A stretch of 64,000 nt of DNA, taken from the NCBI GenBank assembly GCA_938046585.1, contig CALIWR010000005.1:1-64000 (forward strand), given 5' to 3'. Position numbers and translations under genes: made by a program. How positions within the stretch are numbered: the stretch's first letter is position 1; every line of letters begins with the position of its first letter. This document shows, in pieces, positions 19,123 to 27,576 of the stretch. The notes under the pieces are model-generated. The model had not been told where the DNA came from, ran no database searches, and saw only the letters and a list, made by a program, of their open reading frames with translations. Source of the stretch: an uncultured Propionibacteriaceae bacterium. GTDB lineage: Bacteria > Actinomycetota > Actinomycetes > Propionibacteriales > Propionibacteriaceae.

Positions 19123-19803
19123 GTGACGCGTTCCGGCATGGTGAGACTCTCGGTGGAGGTCTTGCTCATCATCTTGGGCCTGGGAGCGATCCTGGGGGGA
19201 GACTCCAGAGCCGCCTCCTACTGCATGATCGGCTGGATCATCTTGGCGCTGAGCTATGTGGTCAGCATCGTGTGGCTCGCCTGGCGCGGCCGGCTGCTTC
19301 CGGACCAGGCCGACATTCAGCAGTCCGCACCGGTGCTGCCATCATGGATGATCTTTCTCCTAGGTTGGACCCCGGCGGTGGCTGCCTTCATGGGGCTGAT
19401 CGGTGGACTCAGCGGACAGTTCAGCTCCGAAGAACTCATCCATCAGGTCTCTGCTCTACCCGCCTCCGAGCGGGATGCCGCGCTACGCGCCGTTCGGATC
19501 GCCATCAACACGGTCACGGTCCTGATGGCGGTCATAGGCTGGTCGCTGCTTCACCTGGGATACGCCCGTCACTATGAGCGCCTCGATCACCGGTACGGCT
19601 CGGCCATCGACTTCCCGGGGACCAAGGACGCGGGGCTCGCCGACTACTTGTACTTCGCCATCACCATCGGCTCCACCTTCGCCACCTCCGACGTCAACGT
19701 GGTCTCGCGTCGCCTGCGATGGACGGTGGCGACGCATTCGGTGCTGGCCTTCTTCTACAACGCCATCGTCATGGCGATCGCCTTCAAGATCATCACCGAC
19801 TGA
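19123..19803 (+). CDS. DUF1345 membrane protein
   Basis: 226-residue integral membrane protein with about five hydrophobic segments (near residues 8-25, 35-52, 73-95, 128-148 and 200-222). The region DYLYFAITIGSTFATSDV followed by SRRLRW is the DUF1345 signature. The function of the family is unknown. I give GTG 19123 as start, with GGAAG about ten bases upstream; ATG 19138 is a credible alternative. The 150 bases to the next gene hold a TAGACT box (19919-19924) and no other gene. Confidence 0.75.
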   Translation: MTRSGMVRLSVEVLLIILGLGAILGGDSRAASYCMIGWIILALSYVVSIVWLAWRGRLLPDQADIQQSAPVLPSWMIFLLGWTPAVAAFMGLIGGLSGQFSSEELIHQVSALPASERDAALRAVRIAINTVTVLMAVIGWSLLHLGYARHYERLDHRYGSAIDFPGTKDAGLADYLYFAITIGSTFATSDVNVVSRRLRWTVATHSVLAFFYNAIVMAIAFKIITD

Positions 19804-19953
19804 GGTCTCAATGTTCACCAGCTGCTGGCAGGTCGATCGGCGCTGCTCCTGGACAACGGTCGGGTCGCCCTGGTGAGACTCTTCTCGCCTCCCCTTTCGC
19901 GGTAGGCCCGCCGCCACCTAGACTGGTCTGGTCAACACGTGATGGAGGTGGCC

Positions 19954-20304
19954 ATGGCGCTCTCCGAGAAGGAGCAAGAGCTCCTCGCTCAGATGGAGGC
20001 CGCGCTGGCGGCTGATGACCCCCGGCTGGCGAACACGCTGCGCGGGCAGAATGTCCGCACCCTCCATCGTCGCCAGGCTTCGCTGGCCATGGGTGGTTTT
20101 CTCGCTGGCATGACGGTTCTGATCGCCGGGATGAGCGTGCACTGGTCGGTCAGCGTACTGGGCTTCGTGATGATGCTCGGAGCATTCATGCTGGCGCGGG
20201 CCAGCCTGCGACACGTCAATCCCACTGAACAGGTTCGGTCCCAGATTGATGATGATCTGCGGGAGCGTTTCGAAGAACGCTGGCGTCGTCTCGACGAGAA
20301 CTGA
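19954..20304 (+). CDS. DUF3040 membrane protein
   Basis: 116-residue protein of the actinobacterial DUF3040 family. It starts MALSEKEQELLAQME, as family members do, then has a cytoplasmic segment and two hydrophobic helices (near residues 45-65 and 68-88) with a charged C-terminal tail. In many actinobacteria this gene lies close to mraZ; here about 6.7 kb of other genes intervene. ATG 19954 has GGAGG at 19944-19948, and TAGACT at 19919-19924 is the likely -10 box. The function is unknown. Confidence 0.82.
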   Translation: MALSEKEQELLAQMEAALAADDPRLANTLRGQNVRTLHRRQASLAMGGFLAGMTVLIAGMSVHWSVSVLGFVMMLGAFMLARASLRHVNPTEQVRSQIDDDLRERFEERWRRLDEN

Positions 20305-20395
20305 GCCCGGGCTCAAGGGATACGGTGATCTCTCCCAGCTGAGGTCTGACTGGGCGGGGATCGTCGATCAGGAATCCCTGCCCGGTCGGCCTGGG

Positions 20396-20647
20396 TTAGC
20401 GGTGTCGGTGTGGCAGCTGAGTGACATGCTCCGGCGACAGCCCGGCGGAGGCCGCCATCAGGAGACGGACCAGTTCAGTGGCGTTCTCGACGGTAGTGAC
20501 CCCATCCTCGTCGATCCGGTCCGCAGTGAGATCCGCCTCCCGTAGAACCGCGGCCATCGCGTCGGCCGCGCGACGGGCCTTCTGATCGCGGTGCCGGGCC
20601 AAGTCGGTCACGGTCGCGAGGCGGCTGTTGATCGAGGTCTTGTGCAT
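20396..20647 (-). CDS. Small hypothetical protein, 83 residues
   Basis: I do not recognise this protein. It is rich in Ala, Arg and Asp, likely helical, and has no membrane segment or Cys. ATG 20647 is preceded by an A/G-rich AGGAAAAGGA ribosome binding site. It is divergent from the HicB-like gene, with 194 bases between the starts that include the 11-bp operator array, so the two could share control. The frame is open upstream past the ATG without sensible sequence. The overlapping plus-strand frame is no better. It may be a real small gene, but the case rests only on the start region and orientation. Confidence 0.45.
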   Translation of the reverse strand: MHKTSINSRLATVTDLARHRDQKARRAADAMAAVLREADLTADRIDEDGVTTVENATELVRLLMAASAGLSPEHVTQLPHRHR

Positions 20648-20782
20648 TCCTTTTCCTGAGCGGGTGGGGACCGTTGTGCTCACCGTCACATGCTTCGACC
20701 ATCCGTTCTGGGAAGATGAGGGTTTTCTCCTGAAGCGTGTCGTCAGCCAGACCGGCTGTCGAGGTCCGTAGCAGGAAACCAA

Positions 20783-20837
20783 TGCCACATTGGTGCCGCA
20801 GTGGCATTGCAATGACACCAGAGAGATGCCATACTGG
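20783..20837 (+). promoter_or_regulatory. 11-bp-periodic operator array at the HicB-like gene promoter
   Basis: TGCCACATTGG (20783-20793) and TGCCGCAGTGG (20794-20804) lie head to tail. A third copy, TGCCATACTGG (20827-20837), starts exactly 33 bases (3 x 11) after the second. The consensus is TGCCrnAnTGG-like. The third copy covers CATACT (20830-20835), the likely -10 box, 6 bases before the start codon. A repressor on this array would block transcription. Confidence 0.6.
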
Positions 20838-20841
20838 CGTC

Positions 20842-21300
20842 ATGGACCTTCACCCGTACCTGGAGCGGCTCACAGCAGACCTGCTGCGATCCGCAACCGA
20901 TCAGAATCAGGCTGCCGCCGAGCAACTCGCGGCCGCCCTCGAACCCTCGCTACGGCTCACGGCATTGGAACTGCTCAGTGATGCCTGTACCCAGATCACC
21001 GCCGAACTGCGCGGTGTCAGCATCGAGGTCCGTCTTGATGGACGAGACCCGCGCATCGTTGTCACCCAGGACCAGGGATCTCGCCCGGTGGTGACCGAAG
21101 TCTGGGACGAGGACGGGTCGGTGACCCGAACCTCGCTGCGGCTGCCTGAGATCCTCAAGTCTCGGGCCGACCAGGCCGCCGCCGAGGACGGATTGTCGCT
21201 CAACGCCTGGCTGGTCTCCACGATCGGGGCTGCGCTTGGCCTGGAGGCACGCGGTACCCGGAGCCGCCGGGTTGGTCACCGAATGACCGGATGGGTGTGA
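20842..21300 (+). CDS. Ribbon-helix-helix (HicB/Arc-like) protein
   Basis: 152-residue protein. Its C-terminal third (TRTSLRLPEILKSRADQAAAEDGLSLNAWLVSTI, discussed in short pieces: TSLRLPEILK, then GLSLNAWLVS) fits a ribbon-helix-helix DNA-binding fold: one beta strand, two helices and the typical SLNAWLV turn. The N-terminal 100 residues are acidic and helical with a beta section; I cannot assign them. It is likely a transcription regulator and probably controls itself and the DUF4097 gene, which starts 10 bases downstream. No HicA toxin is present, so it is probably not a toxin-antitoxin pair. The ATG is 6 bases after CATACT, so the mRNA is probably leaderless. Confidence 0.68.
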   Translation: MDLHPYLERLTADLLRSATDQNQAAAEQLAAALEPSLRLTALELLSDACTQITAELRGVSIEVRLDGRDPRIVVTQDQGSRPVVTEVWDEDGSVTRTSLRLPEILKSRADQAAAEDGLSLNAWLVSTIGAALGLEARGTRSRRVGHRMTGWV

Positions 21301-21310
21301 GAGGAGAACC

Positions 21311-22180
21311 ATGATGACGGATTCCCGTATCGAGACTTTCCCGGTCGCCGAGCCGATTCTGGCTCAGTTACGGACCGGCAACGGTGATGTTCGGATCACC
21401 GGTTCTGACGATGATCAGGTCCGAGTGGTCCTGAACGGCAGTCCTGCCGAGATCGACCGGGCCCGGGTCGACCTGTCCTACGGGACCCTGATCGTCGATA
21501 CCGCCCCGGCGCCTGACCGGGTGCCGGCGGCCATCGGAACCCTGGTCGACTTGCTCGTCGGCCGAGACAATGTCGACGTCGAGGTCCAGCTGCCGCCTGG
21601 GTGCCGACTCGACTTGCGCGGCGGCTCCGGAGAGGTCACGATCTCAACACCCGTAGCGGAGGCCGAGATCCAGGTCCGCTCTGGCGACGTGACCATGGCC
21701 GAGGTCCGTGGCCTGGCCCAGTTGCGGACCGGGTCTGGTGACATCCGAATTCCCAGCGCCGGCAGCGTCCAGATCCACACCGAATCCGGTGATGTGGTCG
21801 TCGACCAGGCTAGTCAGGCGGCGCAGATCACAACCGGATCCGGAGATGTCCGGCTGGATCGGGCCGGCGGACCGATCGCGATGAAGACTGGGGCTGGGGA
21901 CCTCCGGATCGGGATGATCACCGGTGAGGCGACGGTGACGCTCGGCTCCGGCGAACTCACGATCGACCAGATGGGAGCCGGACGGCTCGAGATCGATAGC
22001 GGCTCCGGCGACGTGACCGTCACCGTGGTGGCGGGGTTGCCCGTCTGGACCGACATCAGCACCCTCTCGGGTGACCTGTACTCGACGCTGCCCAGCCTGG
22101 GACAGCCCGAGCAGGGGGCGGACTACTTGGAATTGCGCGCCCGGACCGGATCTGGCGACATCCACCTGCGCTCGGCCTGA
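21311..22180 (+). CDS. DUF4097 beta-strand-repeat protein
   Basis: 289 residues made of about eleven short repeats of the form (T/S)GSGDVxI (for example TGNGDVRI, TGSGDIRI, TESGDVVV, TGSGDVRL, TGAGDLRI, LGSGELTI). This is the DUF4097/adhesin-like beta-helix architecture. There is no signal peptide or membrane helix, so it is probably cytoplasmic. The function is unknown; members sit beside regulators. It follows the HicB-like gene with only 10 bases between and GAGGAG before ATG 21311, so it is the second gene of the operon. A 13-bp hairpin lies just downstream. Confidence 0.82.
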   Translation: MMTDSRIETFPVAEPILAQLRTGNGDVRITGSDDDQVRVVLNGSPAEIDRARVDLSYGTLIVDTAPAPDRVPAAIGTLVDLLVGRDNVDVEVQLPPGCRLDLRGGSGEVTISTPVAEAEIQVRSGDVTMAEVRGLAQLRTGSGDIRIPSAGSVQIHTESGDVVVDQASQAAQITTGSGDVRLDRAGGPIAMKTGAGDLRIGMITGEATVTLGSGELTIDQMGAGRLEIDSGSGDVTVTVVAGLPVWTDISTLSGDLYSTLPSLGQPEQGADYLELRARTGSGDIHLRSA

Positions 22181-22198
22181 ACTACCAGATCCAGCCGA

Positions 22199-24541
22199 TT
22201 ACCGGCGCCCGGCGCTAACCGGGCGCCGGTACGCGCTGTCGTCGCGAGGACGGGGGGCGGCCTGAGGCATCGGGCGGGATGGGCGCCGGAGCTGACCGAC
22301 CTGGCGACGAAGCTGGGCTCGCAGACTGTCGTACCACTGCCGTACCTGCAGCCGCAGAGACCGAGGCAGGAAGCGTGCCATGAGGGCGGTGTCCCAAGAG
22401 ACAGCGGTCCCCATCCCCTTGACGAGGGTTGCTGCCTGCGTGCCCACCTTGCCGGCGTCGGTGAAGGCTCGCGAATAGCGAGACCGTTCCACTGTTGCCA
22501 CCACCTGTTGCAGGGCCCCGCGCGAGGCATCGTCGCTCAATTGCCTTGCCACAGCGTTGCCGACGACCCGCGGCGACCCATGCGGCCAAGAGTGGCCTAG
22601 GTCCAGCCAGGTGTCGCGGACCTCATCCCAGGCCTGGGTGACAGCCTGGTGCGGATCGCCGATCCCCGACAATCGAGAACGGCGCCGCAAGATCCGTACC
22701 AGCATCGGAGTCAATGCCAGGATCACCAGCAGACCTGTGATCGCGACGATCCCCACCACCGCTGCCCAGGAAGTGGACGACGGCTGGGTCTGCTGCGGCT
22801 GCTGGGACGCCTCCGGGGTGCTGGAGGTCTCGGCTGAGGGGGTCTCGGGCGTCGGCTGCGTCTGCTGCGGCTCAGTCGGTCCGACTGTCGGATCGGCGGA
22901 GGGCTGGTTGGGAGCCATCAGCGTCCACGGAGGCGGGGTGCTCGCCACTGATGGGGTGGGTTCAAAACGGACCCAGCCAAAACCCTCGAAGTACAGCTCG
23001 GGCCAGGCATGCATATCGTGGGCCGTCACCGTCCACCGACCATCGCGCTGCTGACCTGGCAGGAAACCCACCGCCACCCGTGACGGGATACCCGCGATCC
23101 TGGCCATCAGGGCCATCGAGCCGGCGTAGTGAACGCAGTAGCCGGTCTTAGTACGAAACAGGAAGTTCTCGATCGCCTGGTAGGTGGTATCGCCACCGGT
23201 TCCCTGGACGTCGTAGCGGAAGTCGGAGGCACGCAGGAAAGCTTGGATCGCGGCCGCCTTTAGCGCCGGCTGTTGGTAGCCCGCGGTCACCTTGGTAGTC
23301 AACTCGGTGATCGTCGGCGGAACATCGGACGGGACTTCCATCGTCACCAGAGCACCCTCGGGCGGGCCCACCACGGCCTGCGATAGGGCTGCCCCGTCGG
23401 GGACGATGTCCCAACTCTCGACGTTATACCGCAGCCCCTCGGTGGCTCGGTTGCGGTCCGGGCCGGTGGCGATCACCATCAGCGAGACTGGATCCCAGGA
23501 CCACTCGCCGGGTGCGCTCTGGGCCCGCGGGGCGTACGGCGCCGGAAGGTACATCGACCGCAGATCGCCGATCTGGATCTGGGTCTGGCGTGAATCACCC
23601 GAAGAATGGGGTACGCCCGGGACCCCGCCGATGGTGCCCTGGCGCAGCGAGACCTGGGTCTGGGCCCAGCCTTGCGAGTTGATCTGCGACAGCGTGGTCT
23701 GCCGCAGATAAACTCCGTCCGGCTTGCTGGTGGTGTAGGTCAGCACCTCCCGATTGACCGGCTGCTCCAAGTTGCGGCGTAGGTCGACCTGCGGATCCAC
23801 CATCTCGATGGGGCCGGTGCCGTTGGGTCGCAGCGACTCGAAGAAGGTAGTTGGCAGCGTCGGCAGCAGCAGCCCCAGGACGACTGCGCCGACCAACGCG
23901 GGCGTGGCCACCATGACGGCCACCCGCCAGACCCCACCGGCTCGGCGACGTCCCGCGGAGTCACGGCGAATGTTGCGGGTCCACGACCGCTCGGTGTTCA
24001 GGCCGTCGGCGAAGAGAATCACGAGATAACCACCAACCACGGCCAAGAACGAGACCAGGTTGACGTCAGTCCGCAGCGAGATCGCCGGCACCAGATAGAG
24101 AGCAAGCAGGGGAGCCAGGGTGTACGAAGGACGCTCTAGAGCGTCGGCCAAGACCCCCGCCATCAGCGACAACAGCACGATCAGCATCACGAAGATCAAC
24201 TGGACGCCCTCGTTGCTGGGCATGGGGATGGTGGTGACCCGGATGTGGTCGTACCCGGCGTGCAGCAGCGGGACCAGCCGCTGCCACCACGGCAGGTCTT
24301 GCCGTCCGAACCCGGCGGCCAGCATCACGAACATCACCAGCGCCAGCATCACCTGGGCGAGGATGGCCAGCGGCTTGGACATCCGCAGCCGCTCGGCCCC
24401 GATCGCCACCGCCGCCAAGACCGCCAGCAGGACCCAGGCGGGAGCCAGATAGCTGGCGTCCTGGGTGAGCGGCAGCAGGGTCACGGCGCTGATCCCGCCG
24501 GCGAAGGTGACGGCGATCCAGAGTCGGTCAGTTGTGCGCAT
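22199..24541 (-). CDS. Transglutaminase-like membrane protein (TgpA type)
   Basis: 780 residues. The first 200 contain about six membrane segments (DUF3488-type). A long extracytoplasmic part carries a papain-like transglutaminase core: Cys in KTGYCVHYAGSMAL, His in TAHDMHAWPELYF and Asp/Glu near FGWVRFEP. A Pro/Thr/Gln-rich linker, one more hydrophobic segment (near residue 600) and a cytoplasmic C-terminal region complete it. The start ATG overlaps the stop of the DUF58 gene by 1 base. The operon order moxR-DUF58-tgpA is typical, but the substrate is unknown. The final codons lie inside a strong hairpin. Confidence 0.9.
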   Translation of the reverse strand: MRTTDRLWIAVTFAGGISAVTLLPLTQDASYLAPAWVLLAVLAAVAIGAERLRMSKPLAILAQVMLALVMFVMLAAGFGRQDLPWWQRLVPLLHAGYDHIRVTTIPMPSNEGVQLIFVMLIVLLSLMAGVLADALERPSYTLAPLLALYLVPAISLRTDVNLVSFLAVVGGYLVILFADGLNTERSWTRNIRRDSAGRRRAGGVWRVAVMVATPALVGAVVLGLLLPTLPTTFFESLRPNGTGPIEMVDPQVDLRRNLEQPVNREVLTYTTSKPDGVYLRQTTLSQINSQGWAQTQVSLRQGTIGGVPGVPHSSGDSRQTQIQIGDLRSMYLPAPYAPRAQSAPGEWSWDPVSLMVIATGPDRNRATEGLRYNVESWDIVPDGAALSQAVVGPPEGALVTMEVPSDVPPTITELTTKVTAGYQQPALKAAAIQAFLRASDFRYDVQGTGGDTTYQAIENFLFRTKTGYCVHYAGSMALMARIAGIPSRVAVGFLPGQQRDGRWTVTAHDMHAWPELYFEGFGWVRFEPTPSVASTPPPWTLMAPNQPSADPTVGPTEPQQTQPTPETPSAETSSTPEASQQPQQTQPSSTSWAAVVGIVAITGLLVILALTPMLVRILRRRSRLSGIGDPHQAVTQAWDEVRDTWLDLGHSWPHGSPRVVGNAVARQLSDDASRGALQQVVATVERSRYSRAFTDAGKVGTQAATLVKGMGTAVSWDTALMARFLPRSLRLQVRQWYDSLRAQLRRQVGQLRRPSRPMPQAAPRPRDDSAYRRPVSAGRR
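22200..22231. terminator. Bidirectional hairpin overlapping the tgpA stop
   Basis: Arms 22200-22212 and 22219-22231 are perfectly complementary over 13 bases with a 6-base loop (CGCTAA). It lies 19 bases after the DUF4097 stop and covers the last codons of the convergent minus-strand gene. Confidence 0.75.
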
Positions 24542-25818
24542 CAGACGAGCTCACCCATCCGGTCCAGGTCCGACCAGGCGTCGGACAGCTCGGTGCCGTG
24601 GCTGACCTCGACCACCCGCCAACCGTGATTGCGCAGCATCGAGATCGCAGCCCGGTGATCGTCGTACTCCTGGGGGCTGCTGCGCTCGCTGCGTACCGTG
24701 AAGGTGTCGGCATCCACGACCAAGGCGAAACACCGAGACCGATTACGCTGCGCGGTCAGCAGCAGGTCGACATCGCGGGGGGAGAGTCGTCCAGTGACGG
24801 CCAGCATCAGCTGGCCCCGCTGGGCGATCATGGCATGATCGACGGTCCGGTCCAAGGCGGTGCGCCCTGACAGCTGGACCTCGGTCATCACATTGACAAT
24901 CTGCTGCCGGGTCACGGTGGCCGCGGCCTGCCGGTCCGCTGTGACCATGGTGCCATCCGCGTCGAATAGATCGATCCGGAAGTTCGCGTCCACGAAGTGC
25001 AGCGCGATCGAGGCGGCCGCCGAGACAGCCCATTCGAAGGAACTGTTACGTCCCTTGCCGGCGTGGCTACTCGCCCGGGAGTCCAAGATCACGGTGGCTG
25101 CCGGGTCCCAGGCCTGCTCCTCGCGGCGCACCATCAACTCGTTACGGCGGGCAGTCGAACGCCAGTGGATCCGGCGGACATCGTCGCCAGCGCGGTATTC
25201 CCGGACCAGGATGTCGTCCTGGCCGACCACCCCAGCCTTCTGGGGAGTGGCCTCTCCGCTGGAACCGGCGCCGATCGCATTGCGCATGATCGGCAGCGGA
25301 ATGATCCGCGGGGTGATCATCACTTCGCTGGTCGCGGTGAACCGGCGGTCCAGCTTTACTAGCCCGAAAGGGTCCGTGGCCCGTACCGCCAGCGGACCGG
25401 TATGGAATCGTCCGCGCAACAGCCCAGCCAGCGGATAGGTGATCTCGCGGCGCCACTCACCGGCGAAGCGGTGGACGGTGAAGCGCGGGGGACGCCCCAG
25501 CGCTCGGGGAACATGGTCCTCGAAGTGGAGCAGACCGGTCGGCAGCGGGCCCGACTTGATGACCACCAATTCGCCCTCGAGCCGGTCGCCGACCACGGCC
25601 TCAGGTGGGGTCACTCGGCGCTCGCAGGTCAGTCGCAGGCGGGTCCGTCCCACAACCACCAAGGCGGTCAGGGGCAGGATCAGCAGAAACAGACCAAACC
25701 ACAACACATCACGCTGGCCGAGCAGCAATCCTGCCAGGACGAGCGCCAGACCCAGCAGAGTGAAGATCTTTCCCCGCATCGTGAGCAGGGGCCACGGATT
25801 GCGACGGGGCACGCCCAC
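24541..25818 (-). CDS. DUF58 (vWA-like) protein
   Basis: 425-residue protein with two N-terminal membrane helices (near residues 15-50), a middle beta region and the DUF58 core, which includes VREYRAGDDVRRIHWRST and, later, a metal-site-like VILDSRAS. Such proteins are partners of MoxR ATPases in protein or complex maturation at the membrane. The GTG at 25818 immediately follows the moxR stop. The AGGAGG at the moxR end is 3 bases before that GTG and 9 before the next one (25812), which may therefore be the real start. The gene ends with a 1-base overlap with the transglutaminase gene. Confidence 0.88.
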   Translation of the reverse strand: MGVPRRNPWPLLTMRGKIFTLLGLALVLAGLLLGQRDVLWFGLFLLILPLTALVVVGRTRLRLTCERRVTPPEAVVGDRLEGELVVIKSGPLPTGLLHFEDHVPRALGRPPRFTVHRFAGEWRREITYPLAGLLRGRFHTGPLAVRATDPFGLVKLDRRFTATSEVMITPRIIPLPIMRNAIGAGSSGEATPQKAGVVGQDDILVREYRAGDDVRRIHWRSTARRNELMVRREEQAWDPAATVILDSRASSHAGKGRNSSFEWAVSAAASIALHFVDANFRIDLFDADGTMVTADRQAAATVTRQQIVNVMTEVQLSGRTALDRTVDHAMIAQRGQLMLAVTGRLSPRDVDLLLTAQRNRSRCFALVVDADTFTVRSERSSPQEYDDHRAAISMLRNHGWRVVEVSHGTELSDAWSDLDRMGELV

Positions 25819-26778
25819 CTACCTCCTGTCGGGCACCGACACCGAGCGAACTGCCTTGGCGATGATCTCGACCACCGAGCGGCGTGCCAACTGGGCCTCG
25901 GTCGACGGGAGCACGCGATGCGCCAAGACCGAACCGGCCAGCGCGCTGACGTCATCGGGCAGGACATAGTCGCGTCCCGACAGCGCCGCCTGGGCGCGGG
26001 TGGCCCGCAGCAACTGCAGGCTGGAACGGGGGGAGGCGCCGAGTCGCAAATCGCGGTTGCTGCGGGTGGCGTTCACCACATCCACCAGGTACTGCTTGAC
26101 CGCCGGCGCCACGTACACGTCGCGAACCGCGGCGATCAGGCCCCGGATGGTGGCGGCATCGGTCACCGGACGCAGAGAGGCCAGCGGGTCCACCATCCCA
26201 TGGCTGTCGAGCATGTCGATCTCGGACCGGACAGTCGGATAGCCCATCTCAATGCGCGCCATGAAGCGGTCTCGTTGAGCCTCCGGCAGGGGATAGGTCC
26301 CTTCCATCTCGATCGGGTTCTGGGTGGCGATCACCATGAACGGGCTCTGCAACGGGTGCGTTGCACCATCAACCGAGACCTGCCGTTCCTCCATGGACTC
26401 CAACAGGGCCGACTGGGTCTTGGGTGAGGCTCGGTTGATCTCGTCGCCGACCACGATGTTGGCGAAGATCCCACCGGGTTTGAACTCGAAGTCGCGGGTC
26501 TGCTGGTTGAACACCGACACGCCGGTGACGTCACTGGGCAGCAGATCAGGGGTGAACTGGATTCGACGCACGGTGCAGGCGATAGATCGGCCCAATGCCT
26601 TGGCCAACATCGTCTTGCCTACGCCCGGCACATCCTCCAGCAACAGATGCCCCTCGGCCAACAGCACCACCATGGCCATGTCGATGGCGCCGCGTTTGCC
26701 CTCGATCACGCCCTCGATGGCTGTTCGGACCCTCCCCATCACGTCGAGTACGTCCGCCAGCGATCGCTTCGTATCCAC
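25819..26778 (-). CDS. MoxR-family AAA+ ATPase
   Basis: 319-residue AAA_3 ATPase. Walker A is GVGKTMLAKAL (GxxGKT), Walker B lies in VVGDEINRASPKTQSALLESM, and sensor region FMVIATQNPIE follows. MoxR proteins are chaperone-like ATPases that act with vWA/DUF58 partners; the next two genes (DUF58 and transglutaminase) complete the usual triplet. The protein is cytoplasmic. The GTG at 26778 has AAGGAG nearby. It shares a 219-bp intergenic region with mraZ on the other strand. Confidence 0.93.
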   Translation of the reverse strand: MDTKRSLADVLDVMGRVRTAIEGVIEGKRGAIDMAMVVLLAEGHLLLEDVPGVGKTMLAKALGRSIACTVRRIQFTPDLLPSDVTGVSVFNQQTRDFEFKPGGIFANIVVGDEINRASPKTQSALLESMEERQVSVDGATHPLQSPFMVIATQNPIEMEGTYPLPEAQRDRFMARIEMGYPTVRSEIDMLDSHGMVDPLASLRPVTDAATIRGLIAAVRDVYVAPAVKQYLVDVVNATRSNRDLRLGASPRSSLQLLRATRAQAALSGRDYVLPDDVSALAGSVLAHRVLPSTEAQLARRSVVEIIAKAVRSVSVPDRR

Positions 26779-26922
26779 TCTGCTCCTTCTTCGCCCAAGC
26801 CCACCGAGGAGCCGCGTTCGTCAGAGGCCACCCTACGGGACCGACGCCGCGCTCTTGAACCTCCCGCCCGGTGCGGGCATCACCGGTTCCGCAACGCCGG
26901 AAGGAGGTTGATTGAGGCTGAT

Positions 26923-26957
26923 GTGGGTGAAAGTGGGTTAAAGTGGGGCGCGGTGGA
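26923..26957 (+). promoter_or_regulatory. MraZ operator: four GTGGG-type repeats
   Basis: GTGGG at 26923, 26933 and 26943, and GTGGA at 26953, repeat with an exact 10-base period. MraZ autoregulators bind such repeats upstream of the dcw cluster. mraZ begins 41 bases after the last repeat. The remainder of 26779-26997 holds no gene. Confidence 0.8.
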
Positions 26958-26997
26958 GTGATCAGTCACCTGGTCCGAGAGCCGAAGGGAGGTCGCG

Positions 26998-27405
26998 GTG
27001 CATCAGCCGTTCACCGGGACCTTCAAGCTCCGGCTCGATGACAAGGGACGGCTCACTCTGCCGGCCAAGTACAGAGAGCATTTCGAACAGGGCGTGATGG
27101 TGGCAAAGGTTCAAGAAGGCTGCCTCGCCGTCTACACCCTGGAGGAGTTTCAGGCGCTGGTGGCACGCTGGACTGCCCGGGTGTCGACGGAGAGAGAACT
27201 GCGGGCCTTTCAGCGCTGGCTTGGCGCCGGCACGTCGGACAACCCGATGGATCGCTCCGGACGGGTGCTGGTCCCCGAGGACCTGCGTGCCCATGCCGGT
27301 CTCGACCGGGAGGTTGTGATGGTGGGCGGCACCGACCGGTTGGAAATCTGGGATCCGCAGCGCTGGGCTGTCGCAGCCGCCGAACTCGACGAGATGTTCT
27401 CGTGA
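26998..27405 (+). CDS. mraZ: Transcriptional regulator MraZ
   Basis: 135-residue double AbrB-like regulator of the division cluster. The two SpoVT-AbrB halves are visible as FKLRLDDKGRLTLPAKYR (residues 9-26) and the second MDRSGRVLVPEDLR. The family binds GTGGG-type repeats at its own promoter, and four such boxes lie just upstream. The GTG start has GGGAGG close by. It is the first gene of the dcw operon. The 171 bases to rsmH show no gene, a looser junction than elsewhere in the cluster. Confidence 0.94.
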   Translation: MHQPFTGTFKLRLDDKGRLTLPAKYREHFEQGVMVAKVQEGCLAVYTLEEFQALVARWTARVSTERELRAFQRWLGAGTSDNPMDRSGRVLVPEDLRAHAGLDREVVMVGGTDRLEIWDPQRWAVAAAELDEMFS

Positions 27406-27576
27406 CCGCAGTACCCGCCGCCTGCCGGTGGCGGCCAAGGACGGAAGGCTCCGTGCCCTCCGGCTTCGACCCGCTGGTCCACGGCCTGGCGCACCTTCCC
27501 CGGCGCCAGGAAGTACCAGGGCCACGGGCCGAAACCGGTCGGTACGGAGCCATTCACGAGCGAGACGAGGGTTGAG

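Noticed and set aside
20842..22180. HicAB toxin-antitoxin system
   Set aside because: Only the HicB-like/RHH half is present. The neighbour is DUF4097 and not a small HicA-type toxin.
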